Source: Halalkalibacter alkalisediminis
Lineage (GTDB): Bacteria > Bacillota > Bacilli > Bacillales > Bacillaceae_D
NCBI RefSeq assembly: GCF_028610705.1
Contig: NZ_JAQQWT010000003.1
Location: forward strand, 1 to 64,000
DNA length: 64,000 nt
Direction of reading: 5' to 3'
The position numbers and the translations under genes are program-made. The notes under the pieces were generated by a model, which saw only the letters and a program-made list of their open reading frames with translations, did not search any database and was not told where the DNA came from. Positions 44,537 to 52,482 of the stretch are shown here, in pieces. The number at the start of each line of letters is the position of its first letter. The first letter of the stretch is position 1.

Positions 44537-45300
44537 TCGACTTCCTCCCCGCTACCAATGTAAATTTTGTTCACTCTCTCATCTTTTCTTACTGTTTCAG
44601 GTTCCCCTTCTACAAGCACACCACCATCGTACAATACAACCATGCGGTCAGCTAGACCAAAGACAACTTCAAGATCATGCTCAATGATCATCAAGGTTAA
44701 GTCTTTCGGAAGCTGATAAAGTAAATCAACGATATAATCTGTTTCTGATTGCGACATACCTGCAGTTGGTTCATCAAGTAATAGAATAGAGGGGTCTGTT
44801 GCGACTCCAAGTAATATCTCAATCTGGCGCTGTTCCCCATATGATAGGTTCTTAACGATCGCATCACGACGATGCGATAGGCCCCACGTTTCAAGTAGCT
44901 CGTTGGCTTTTAGATATAAGCTCGGATACTGCTTTGTACTTCTAGATTTAAACCATATACGACCAAATCCTTCTTTTCTTTGTAAAACTAATAATAAATT
45001 ATCTAAAACCGATAATTCGTTTAATAGATTATTTTTCTGAAACGTCCGAACCATTCCATTGCGAACCCGCTTATAGTTAGGTTGTTTCGTTATGTTCGTA
45101 CCATAATGAAAAATCTCTCCATGCGAAGGTTCCAAATCCCCTGTTAATAAATTAAAAAAGGTTGTTTTCCCCGCTCCATTGGGCCCAATAATTCCAATTC
45201 TCTCTCCCTTTTTTATTTCAAGGGAAATATCTTTTAAAATATGCAATCCTCCAAAGCTTTTTCCAACACCACTAATCGTTAAAATCGTTTCCTGATCCAA
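44530..45300 (-). CDS. livG: ABC transporter ATP-binding protein, LivG type
   Basis: About 256 residues with Walker A GPNGAGKTTFFNLLTG, signature LSYGEQRQIE, Walker B ILLLDEPTAGM and H-loop MIIEHDLEVV. First ATPase of the LivHMGF-type importer. Translation probably begins at the TTG at 45300, six bases after GGAGGTG; an ATG at 45315 lies upstream of that ribosome site. It lies close after livM. Confidence 0.92.
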   Translation of the reverse strand: MDQETILTISGVGKSFGGLHILKDISLEIKKGERIGIIGPNGAGKTTFFNLLTGDLEPSHGEIFHYGTNITKQPNYKRVRNGMVRTFQKNNLLNELSVLDNLLLVLQRKEGFGRIWFKSRSTKQYPSLYLKANELLETWGLSHRRDAIVKNLSYGEQRQIEILLGVATDPSILLLDEPTAGMSQSETDYIVDLLYQLPKDLTLMIIEHDLEVVFGLADRMVVLYDGGVLVEGEPETVRKDERVNKIYIGSGEEVEC

Positions 45301-45327
45301 GCAACTCACCTCCATTTCATTTTCGCT

Positions 45328-46302
45328 TTAAGCTGCACGAGAGTTTTTTCTTTGAAGGGATTGGGGCTTATTGAGCTTCAACTTACGGAAAAAACTCTGA
45401 CCAATTCCAACAATTCCTTTCGGGAAAAAGATAACAAAGATGATAAATACGGCTCCAACAATTAACATCCAAAGATCTGTATAAGAACTTACAATGGTTT
45501 CTAGAGTAACAATTAACGCCGCACCTAATACGGGACCAAGTATCGTTCCAGCACCACCTATTAAAACCATAATTAATACAGCACCAGACATCGTCCAATA
45601 CACATCACTCGGAGCAATGAAACCATTAAAATAAGTGTATAACGACCCAGCCAATCCACCTAGTGAGCCCGCTATTACAAAAGCCATATATTTATAAAGA
45701 TTTGTGTTATAGCCCATTGATTTAACTCTCGTTTCATTCTCTCTAATTCCTATTAACACTTGACCAAATGGTGAGTTCATTAATATTCGTAAACCAGCAT
45801 ATATCAAAAAGAATACAACTAATATGAGGTAAAAAATGTATACTGAATTCGAAAACTGAAAAGCTCCGAGCGTCACCCGTGGTATACCTGATAAACCATT
45901 AGAACCACCTGTTAGATTGGTTGATTGATAGATAAACGAATAAATCATCTGTGAGAATGCTAGGGTTAGCATTAAGAAATAAAATCCGCTCACCTTCATA
46001 CAGAATGCCCCCACGATAGCTGCTACAATCGCAGACAAAACGATCGCTAAGCCTAAGGAAACAAATAAATTACTAGAAATATTTTGAGCAACAAGTCCAG
46101 CCGTATAAGCACCTACTCCAAAAAAAGCTGCATGACCTAATGAAACGAGTCCAGTAAATCCAACTAATATATTTAAACTAAGAGCAAAAACGGCAAGAAT
46201 TAATATTTCAGATAATAAATTAAGGTGAAACAGTGAAAGAACAAAAGGGGCCAGTGCTAAAGCGACAATCGCTACGAGAAATTTCAACAATGCGCTTTTC
46301 AT
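45328..46302 (-). CDS. livM: ABC transporter permease, LivM type
   Basis: A 324-residue inner-membrane permease with eight to ten helices and the family segments LVSLGHAAFFGVGAYTAGL and RENETRVKSMGYNTNLYK, the coupling loop that touches the ATPases. It forms the membrane channel with LivH and starts three bases after livH ends. Confidence 0.9.
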   Translation of the reverse strand: MKSALLKFLVAIVALALAPFVLSLFHLNLLSEILILAVFALSLNILVGFTGLVSLGHAAFFGVGAYTAGLVAQNISSNLFVSLGLAIVLSAIVAAIVGAFCMKVSGFYFLMLTLAFSQMIYSFIYQSTNLTGGSNGLSGIPRVTLGAFQFSNSVYIFYLILVVFFLIYAGLRILMNSPFGQVLIGIRENETRVKSMGYNTNLYKYMAFVIAGSLGGLAGSLYTYFNGFIAPSDVYWTMSGAVLIMVLIGGAGTILGPVLGAALIVTLETIVSSYTDLWMLIVGAVFIIFVIFFPKGIVGIGQSFFRKLKLNKPQSLQRKNSRAA

Positions 46303-46304
46303 AT

Positions 46305-47183
46305 TTAAGCCACCTTCTTTCCAAGTAACCCATTCGGTTTAAAAACGAGAACGATTGCCATTAATCCAAAGATTAAAAACATACTTAACTCAGGGAAAAG
46401 AAAACGACTAAAGGTTTCTAAAATCCCAACAAGAACACTGGCAACTAATGTCCCTGCAATAGACCCTAATCCTCCGATAACGAGTACGACTAATGCGAGA
46501 ATTAACGTTTGAAATTCCATACTTGGATAAATTCCGAGCACCGGAGCTGCTACGACACCACCAAATCCTGCTAATACTCCTCCAATGACAAAAACGATGG
46601 TAAATACTAATTTAATATTTACTCCCAGAGCTCCAATCATTTCCTTGTCACTAAGACCCGCTCGAATGATAGCTCCCCAACGTGTTTTGTCTTGAATCAG
46701 CCATAGCAACACAGCAATTGTGATCCCAACAATAATGACAACTAAACGGTAAACAGGAAAGGTTTGACCAAAGATCGATGTTGAACCTGCAAAGACCTGA
46801 GGCACTGAAATGGATAGAACGTTCGAACCCCAAATAAACTTTGCAATATCGTGAAAAACATAGGCTAATCCAAACGTTAATAATACTTGTGATAAGTGCC
46901 CCAAATGGTAGGTGGGGCGGAGCAACGTCCGCTCCACCACCAACGCTAATAATGCTACGACAATCGGCGCAATAAGTAAGGCCATCCAAAAGCTTTGCGT
47001 GTATGTTACAGTGAGGGAGTAAGCAACGTATGCTCCAAACATGTATAAAGATCCATGAGCTAAGTTCAACACTCCCAATATTCCAAAAACAAGTGACAAA
47101 CCACAGGTGATGATAAATAATAATAGACCATACGATATTCCATTAACCAATTGCGCTCCGATTATATCCACGTCAAATCTCAC
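46305..47183 (-). CDS. livH: ABC transporter permease, LivH type
   Basis: A 292-residue permease with about eight helices and LivH motifs (NGISYGLLLFIITCGLSLVFG; NLAHGSLYMFGAYVAY; IRAGLSDKEMIGALGVN). A GTG start is used, either 47183 or 47171; GGGGAG precedes both. It follows the binding-protein gene by about ten bases and precedes livM. Confidence 0.9.
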   Translation of the reverse strand: MRFDVDIIGAQLVNGISYGLLLFIITCGLSLVFGILGVLNLAHGSLYMFGAYVAYSLTVTYTQSFWMALLIAPIVVALLALVVERTLLRPTYHLGHLSQVLLTFGLAYVFHDIAKFIWGSNVLSISVPQVFAGSTSIFGQTFPVYRLVVIIVGITIAVLLWLIQDKTRWGAIIRAGLSDKEMIGALGVNIKLVFTIVFVIGGVLAGFGGVVAAPVLGIYPSMEFQTLILALVVLVIGGLGSIAGTLVASVLVGILETFSRFLFPELSMFLIFGLMAIVLVFKPNGLLGKKVA

Positions 47184-47194
47184 TCCCCACTTAA

Positions 47195-48442
47195 TTATTC
47201 ACCTGGATCTTGAACGGTTTCAATCGTTTCAAGCACTGTATTGTCCGTTTTTTCCCCAGCGAGAATGGTTTCTGTAATGTACATATTTTGAATAATATGA
47301 TGAGTGTCTTTATCAAACTCAATTGGTCCACGAGGACTGACAAACGATACCTTTGAAATCGCATCAACAATTGCGTCCGGATTGGATACATCTCCCTCTA
47401 AAGTTGTAAGTGCTTCAGCAAGAATTCGTGCTGCATCATATCCTTCTAAAGACTCAATAGTAGGCCTGCGATCATATGCTTCTTCGTAAGCTTTTACAAA
47501 CGCGACATTTTCTTCTGTATCTAAACTATAATCCCAGAAAGTCGATGCAAATGCTCCTTCAGCTGCATTCCCAATCGATTCACGTAGGTCTTCTGCAACT
47601 AACCATCCAGAACCTACTAAAGGAAGTTTTCCTTTTAATCCATATTGTTCATATTGCTGAACGAAACGAACAGCGTCACTTCCTGCAAAAAAACCATATA
47701 CTCCATCAGCTTCTACTCCCCCAATTGTCGTTAGATAAGAGGCATAATCATTATTTCCAAGTGGTGGGTACACTTCACCAACTACTTCTCCACCAGCAGC
47801 CGTATAAGCTTCGATAAATGCAGCTGAAACCTCTCGACCAAATGCATAATCGGCAGCAGCAATATACATCTTCCCTCCGACATTTTCGTATGCCCACTCA
47901 CCCATTGAGTGTCCAATTTGCCATGAGGAGAACGACGATCTCCAAATGTAATCACTACGTTGTGCTCTTGTTAAATCATTTCCTCCAGCATGTGACGCAA
48001 GATATGGTAGTTTATTAGAATCAACTTCATCACGGATGGCATATGCAACAGCTGTACTTACTGCCCCCGTTAAAATATCGATATTATCCTGATCCATTAA
48101 CTTTCGCACACGTCTTAAAGCGACTTGTGGATCGGCTTCTGTATCTTCCTCTATTAACTCAATTTTTGTATCCCCAACTTGCCAGTCAATACTGTCAAAA
48201 TAGAGTTTCATTCCATCAGATAAATCTTTTCCTAGCGATGCATATACACCTGAGAAAGGTAGAATAGAACCAATTTTCACTGTTTTATTACTCTCACTAT
48301 CACCTTGCTGCTCTGCTGAACTATCTGTTTGACTTGAATCTGAATTAGAACCTGATTGTATTGCACTATTACCACAAGCAGCGAGCACAGTTAACACGAA
48401 GACGAACCCCAAAATCATCAGCCATTTTCTTTTCACATTCAT
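47195..48442 (-). CDS. ABC transporter substrate-binding lipoprotein (LivK/aromatic-acid type)
   Basis: The 415-residue protein has a lipoprotein signal peptide with lipobox VLAAC (cysteine 23), then a Ser/Asn-rich linker and a type I periplasmic-binding fold (IGSILPFSGVYASLGKD; LIEEDTEADPQVALRRVRKL; AVAYAIRDEVDSNKLPYLAS). It is anchored outside the membrane and delivers ligand to LivHM. Related proteins bind branched-chain amino acids, amides or aromatic acids; the neighbourhood favours the last. It is the first gene of its operon, with a cre box between promoter and start, so carbon catabolite repression is expected. Confidence 0.9.
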   Translation of the reverse strand: MNVKRKWLMILGFVFVLTVLAACGNSAIQSGSNSDSSQTDSSAEQQGDSESNKTVKIGSILPFSGVYASLGKDLSDGMKLYFDSIDWQVGDTKIELIEEDTEADPQVALRRVRKLMDQDNIDILTGAVSTAVAYAIRDEVDSNKLPYLASHAGGNDLTRAQRSDYIWRSSFSSWQIGHSMGEWAYENVGGKMYIAAADYAFGREVSAAFIEAYTAAGGEVVGEVYPPLGNNDYASYLTTIGGVEADGVYGFFAGSDAVRFVQQYEQYGLKGKLPLVGSGWLVAEDLRESIGNAAEGAFASTFWDYSLDTEENVAFVKAYEEAYDRRPTIESLEGYDAARILAEALTTLEGDVSNPDAIVDAISKVSFVSPRGPIEFDKDTHHIIQNMYITETILAGEKTDNTVLETIETVQDPGE

Positions 48443-48461
48443 ACACCTCTTCGATTTTTTT

Positions 48462-48475
48462 GGTAACCGCTTTCA
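48462..48475 (-). promoter_or_regulatory. cre (CcpA) site in the liv operon leader
   Basis: On the minus strand TGAAAGCGGTTACC, one base off the consensus TGWAANCGNTNWCA, lying about 20 bases before the binding-protein start and downstream of the promoter, so CcpA would act as a roadblock. Confidence 0.8.
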
Positions 48476-48591
48476 AAACAGAGAGTTCTCATTCCTCCTT
48501 CGTATGTATTCTAAATATTATAATATATCTGATAAAAGTATTTTTCAACATCTTTTTATTACTTTCGTCTATAAAACGAATAATAATTTCG

Positions 48592-48620
48592 TTTACTGAA
48601 ATTAAATAATGCGATATAAT
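48592..48620 (+). promoter_or_regulatory. Sigma-A promoter of the MBL hydrolase gene
   Basis: TTTACT at 48592-48597, a 17-base spacer and a perfect TATAAT at 48615-48620. It leaves a leader of about 120 bases before the start at 48746. Confidence 0.7.
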
Positions 48621-48745
48621 AAAAGAAATGTAGTTTTTAACACCATAATGCTTGTTCGTTTCTCACAAAATATAAACCTTCGTTTTAAATACGTTATATA
48701 ATTTTAACGATATACAGAATCATTTTTGAGAAAGAGGGTGTAGAA

Positions 48746-49720
48746 ATGATTGAACTTAAGAAAAAAAATTACGAAGTCTTTCCTATTGTCGTACCCAATC
48801 AATCTGGGCTAAAAAGCATAAATTTTTATTTAATCAAGGCTAGTCACTCCCTTACGTTAATTGATGCAGGTTTCAATACTGATGATTGTTTTACCGCATT
48901 AATTCACACGTTGAATGAAAAGGGGTTAACCCTTAATGACTTGACTGAAATTGTCTTAACTCACCATCATATCGATCATGTTGGTTTAGTAAACCGGATC
49001 GTATCTATGCAATCAATACCTGTATACGTCCACCCTTTATCGATCCAACGTCTAAAAAGGGACAAAGATTTCCTGGAGATGAGAATTGAATTCTTCGACC
49101 AGCTATACGAAAAAATGGGCTGTGGTGAAGCTGGTCGAAGTCAAGTAGACTTCTTAAAGCAATCTATCGAAAAAAACAAGCATAATGCCATTCATTCAGA
49201 CCTTCTCCCAATTGGTAATACATTTTTAAAAGAGTTTGATGTGATTCACGTTCCAGGGCATGCCCCTGATCAAATGGCTCTTTTGGATCAAAAAAGAAAG
49301 TGGTTATTCTCTGGCGATTTATTAATTAATCACATTTCAAGCAATGCCTTAGTTGAACCTGATCAAAATGGAGAGCGTATGCTCACCCTAGTCGATCATA
49401 TGAATTCTTTAAAAAAATGCCAAAATCGATCTATCGATGTTGTTTTTCCTGGCCACGGTATCCTGATTGAACAACCAGATATGTTAATCCAAAAAAGGTT
49501 AGATGGCGTTGAAGAAAAAGCTAGCAAATTAAAATCCCTTATTCAGCAAGGGATTCAAACAGCAAATGACCTAGCGCTAGCCATTTATAAAAAAAACTAC
49601 AACAAACAATTTTCTCTTGTAATGTCAGAAATTATTGGCCACCTAGATTATTTAGAAACCCAGAAAGGTATAGAAAAACAACTAACCTCTGGTGTATGGC
49701 ACTATTCAATTAAACAGTAA
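48746..49720 (+). CDS. MBL-fold metallo-hydrolase
   Basis: A 324-residue metallo-beta-lactamase-fold protein: HxHxDH motif in VLTHHHIDHVGL (about residue 73), HVPGHAPDQMALL, SGDLLINH and the late PGHG motif (DVVFPGHGILI). The C-terminal extension of about 80 residues resembles that of the proteins at 32808-33770, to which it is a distant paralogue in size and layout. Thioesterase or lactonase activity is plausible. It is transcribed alone, opposite to the liv operon, and ends in a strong terminator. Confidence 0.83.
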   Translation: MIELKKKNYEVFPIVVPNQSGLKSINFYLIKASHSLTLIDAGFNTDDCFTALIHTLNEKGLTLNDLTEIVLTHHHIDHVGLVNRIVSMQSIPVYVHPLSIQRLKRDKDFLEMRIEFFDQLYEKMGCGEAGRSQVDFLKQSIEKNKHNAIHSDLLPIGNTFLKEFDVIHVPGHAPDQMALLDQKRKWLFSGDLLINHISSNALVEPDQNGERMLTLVDHMNSLKKCQNRSIDVVFPGHGILIEQPDMLIQKRLDGVEEKASKLKSLIQQGIQTANDLALAIYKKNYNKQFSLVMSEIIGHLDYLETQKGIEKQLTSGVWHYSIKQ

Positions 49721-49758
49721 AAAACAGAGGATCTCTTAACTAGAGATCCTCTGTTTTT
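49719..49758. terminator. Bidirectional terminator between MBL and BenE genes
   Basis: A near-18-bp perfect stem (AAAACAGAGGATCTCT / AGAGATCCTCTGTTTT) with a 5-base loop and A/T tails. The stop codon of the BenE-type gene (49736) lies inside the hairpin. Confidence 0.9.
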
Positions 49759-50980
49759 TACTCGTAACTCCCTTATTTTCATTTAACCTCTTCTTAAAAT
49801 CATCTTTTTCAAAAACAAAACTTAAACAAGTACCGAACACAAGTCCCCAAAATGGCGAGCCAATGTTAATTAAAGTAAAATCAGATAGTGTAATCATAAA
49901 TGAAAAAAGAGCACCAATTTGAAACGTAGACGAAAAACTAGCAGCCAAGCAATTTTTTAAAACCATCAACAAACCCAAACCGGCTAGTAATTGAATTAAT
50001 GAGATCGGAATCTCACGTACAATTCCCATGACAAAACCTGCAAATAATCCAAATAGAATCCAAAGTAGACCCATGATAACAGCTGCTTTATAGCGATGTT
50101 CTAACTTACCCGATGATTGATCTGCAATAATACCGGTCATCGGTCCTGCTATACAAGCCGAATGTGCACCAAAAAAACTGTTTAACAACGATCCAATCCC
50201 CGACCATGTCGTTAGGGAATTGACAGGCGCTTTATATCCAATACTATTTAAGATCGTAATTCCCTGAGCATTCTGAATTGCAATAACGGTTACTAGTAAA
50301 GGGATGGTTAGCTCACTAATAGTACTAAGACTAAATGTTGGAAGAAAAAATTCAGGTGAAGACAATTCGAATGAATTTGAATAAAGCGACACAGGTTGTT
50401 CTAAAGAGAGCAATATGAATCCAACGGCAATAGCTCCTAAGATGGGAGGTACAAACGTCCCTATCCTATTATAAAAAGTCAAAAGGAAAAAAACGATGAG
50501 AGTAGCGCCATTTACTAAAGGTAATTCCAGAACGGACATAAAAATGTTTATTCCAAATGGCAACAATACTCCTGACACCATTGCCATCATGATTGGTAAC
50601 GGTATCGCATTCATAAATAGACTAGTTGACTTCGTAACGGCAATAATCAGTAGGAGCACACTAGTCATCACATAAGCTCCTAACACATCCGTAAAAGAGT
50701 GACTCATTAGCGTCGTCCCAACTAAAACGGCTCCCGGAATTGTAAAAGCAACAGCAATTGGTTGCTTATAATATACCGATAAACCAATGGTCGAAAGCCC
50801 TCCCACGACATAGATCGCGAATATCCAAGACGTCGTGATTGAATCACTGAGTCCCCCTACTTCAGCTGAGTTTAACACAATTAAGAGTGGACCTGTTACT
50901 CCAAATAACCACGCAATGAATCCGTTTACAATTCCTTGTATGGTCCAATTTGAAAACAAATTTTCATTACCATTTTTCAT
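49736..50980 (-). CDS. Benzoate/H+ symporter, BenE family (copy 2)
   Basis: A 414-residue transporter with ten to twelve helices and BenE features: TIPGAVLVGTTLMSH, IAIQNAQGITILNSIGYK, HSACIAGPMTGIIADQSSGK. It is a clear but diverged relative of the protein at 42306-43574. It should import an aromatic acid by proton symport. Its promoter region (50981-51214) is shared with nothing on the other strand; no operator was identified. The second copy may serve the substrate of the 51-62 kb operon. Confidence 0.87.
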   Translation of the reverse strand: MKNGNENLFSNWTIQGIVNGFIAWLFGVTGPLLIVLNSAEVGGLSDSITTSWIFAIYVVGGLSTIGLSVYYKQPIAVAFTIPGAVLVGTTLMSHSFTDVLGAYVMTSVLLLIIAVTKSTSLFMNAIPLPIMMAMVSGVLLPFGINIFMSVLELPLVNGATLIVFFLLTFYNRIGTFVPPILGAIAVGFILLSLEQPVSLYSNSFELSSPEFFLPTFSLSTISELTIPLLVTVIAIQNAQGITILNSIGYKAPVNSLTTWSGIGSLLNSFFGAHSACIAGPMTGIIADQSSGKLEHRYKAAVIMGLLWILFGLFAGFVMGIVREIPISLIQLLAGLGLLMVLKNCLAASFSSTFQIGALFSFMITLSDFTLINIGSPFWGLVFGTCLSFVFEKDDFKKRLNENKGVTSKKQRISS

Positions 50981-51124
50981 AATCCTATCCTATCTTTAGA
51001 AAATTTTTACTTTTATACCTTAATTAAAATACATCTAGTAATGATAGTCAACCGTTTTTATTACGCTTTTAAAACTTCCGTATTTTTTATACAATACCCT
51101 GTATGCTTAAATTTTTAAACTTTT

Positions 51125-51149
51125 AAAACACTTGGAGGCCAAGTGTTTT
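51125..51149 (-). terminator. Terminator after the 51-62 kb catabolic gene group
   Basis: An 11-bp perfect stem (AAAACACTTGG / CCAAGTGTTTT) with an AGG loop, then TTTT on the minus strand, about 65 bases after the thioesterase stop codon. Confidence 0.8.
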
Positions 51150-51214
51150 ATGATGATTTTATTGTTTTTATGTCAATCAACGATAAATAAGTCTAGATGT
51201 CCAATCGACTATTT

Positions 51215-51619
51215 TTATCGTAACAATAATTCATGCATATCTTCTGGAATAGAAACGGCTTTTGGCTTCTCACCAGCAAAACTAGCAAGTGCTCTTAGTT
51301 CTATACCATGAGCGATTTCATCTTCTCCCCTAATAAATTCATGTTTTATTTTAAAAACCTTGTCATGTAACTCCAGAACAGTTGAGATAATTGCGACGTC
51401 TTCTTCAAAATAGAGAGGCTTATTGAATGAACAATTTGATTCAATCATCGGTATTCCAATATGCTCATCTCGTATTAGACTAGATAAAGGATAGCCTATC
51501 GTGGAAAACACTTGATGTGTGGCTTGATCCATCCATTTATAGTAGTTCGGTGAATAAACAATTCCCGCTGCGTCAGTGTCTCCCCATTCAACTCTAAATT
51601 GATAGTGAAATTTTTTCAT
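51215..51619 (-). CDS. Acyl-CoA thioesterase, 4-hydroxybenzoyl-CoA thioesterase family
   Basis: A 134-residue hot-dog protein with the catalytic signature WGDTDAAGIVYSPNYYKWMD, paralogous to the one at 37567-38016. It hydrolyses an acyl- or aryl-CoA. It follows an MBL hydrolase gene by about 15 bases and closes this gene group. GGAGG lies before the ATG. A housekeeping-type role for CoA recycling in aromatic degradation is likely. Confidence 0.88.
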   Translation of the reverse strand: MKKFHYQFRVEWGDTDAAGIVYSPNYYKWMDQATHQVFSTIGYPLSSLIRDEHIGIPMIESNCSFNKPLYFEEDVAIISTVLELHDKVFKIKHEFIRGEDEIAHGIELRALASFAGEKPKAVSIPEDMHELLLR

Positions 51620-51634
51620 AGTGGCCTCCTTCCC

Positions 51635-52432
51635 TTATACATCCTCTTCCAACACATTTTTTATTATATACATCGAATCCCAATCATTATTTGATAGTGT
51701 CACTAAAGCAGGAGCTTGCGGAAATAACACTTCCTTAATTTCTCTAGCCGTTAACCCATTCCAGCTCAAATCAAGAATATCGGACTTTAGATTCTCTAAG
51801 TAATGCAATTTTCTCTTCAGTGCTCGCTTACCATCTGGGATATATCCTGCGTGACTACAAAACATCTCCAAGAAATCATAAGATAAAATGGTTTGTAAAG
51901 ATGAAATCATAGTAGTTATCGACTCTTCAGGAAGAATGGCTTCTGGCTTCGAGGTAACAAATAAATCACCTGAAAATAGCATTCCTGTGTTTGCATTTAA
52001 TAACACGACATGATCTGAAGCATGGCCAGGTGTCGAAATGACTTTCCAAGTTTCATTTCTTGACTGGAGACGATCATGAAATGGCAGGGCGCGAAACGCT
52101 TCTCTTTCTCCCCAAAAATCTTTTCGAAATGGTGGATAATCACTGACATTCAAACATTCATCGACAGCCAGTTGATCAATATAAATAGGGAGCTTCAGAT
52201 TCTTTTGAATCCAAGGAGCACAACCTGTATGATCTTCATGGTGATGAGTTAGAGCAACTAAATCAAAAACATTTTCCCTAAAAAAGGGAATGAATTGATT
52301 AAGCATTGACACGGGACCCGTATCAACCAACATAAAATCTGTTAAAAACGTATGAACCGCTAGTTGAATTCCCTTTAAATTCACTGTCCCTTTCACACAT
52401 GTCACATTCGAATAAGAGGTTACTTCTAACAT
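51635..52432 (-). CDS. MBL-fold metallo-hydrolase
   Basis: A 265-residue protein with the zinc motif ALTHHHEDHTGC (about residue 60), VISTPGHASDHVVLL and FSGDLFVTSKP. It is shorter than the other two MBL proteins in the window and closer to glyoxalase-II-like hydrolases. It sits between the GAF/PucR-type regulator and a thioesterase, so a thioester or lactone from the same pathway is a likely substrate. GGAGG precedes the ATG. Confidence 0.85.
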   Translation of the reverse strand: MLEVTSYSNVTCVKGTVNLKGIQLAVHTFLTDFMLVDTGPVSMLNQFIPFFRENVFDLVALTHHHEDHTGCAPWIQKNLKLPIYIDQLAVDECLNVSDYPPFRKDFWGEREAFRALPFHDRLQSRNETWKVISTPGHASDHVVLLNANTGMLFSGDLFVTSKPEAILPEESITTMISSLQTILSYDFLEMFCSHAGYIPDGKRALKRKLHYLENLKSDILDLSWNGLTAREIKEVLFPQAPALVTLSNNDWDSMYIIKNVLEEDV

Positions 52433-52482
52433 CGTAAACTCCTCCTGCCAACTCTTGTTTTATTTGTATCAAAAGACTTCAA

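Larger units (their letters stand above)
48443..48745. other. Divergent regulatory region between liv operon and MBL gene
   Basis: About 300 bases. It carries the cre at 48462-48475, a probable leftward promoter (TTGAAA ... TATTAT/TATAAT around 48515-48550) and a rightward promoter at 48592-48620. The rest is AT-rich leader of the MBL gene, in which I see no ORF of note. Confidence 0.6.

Noticed and set aside
47476-48267. Three consecutive plus-strand ORFs (113, 66 and 74 residues) opposite the binding-protein gene
   Set aside because: Leucine/glutamine-rich translations in the complementary frame of a clear lipoprotein gene, without ribosome sites or homology.
48443-48500. Possible 17-codon leader ORF ending at the liv binding-protein start
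   Set aside because: Its ATG is only one or two bases after AGGAGG, too close for initiation, and the cre lies within it; no attenuator structure follows.
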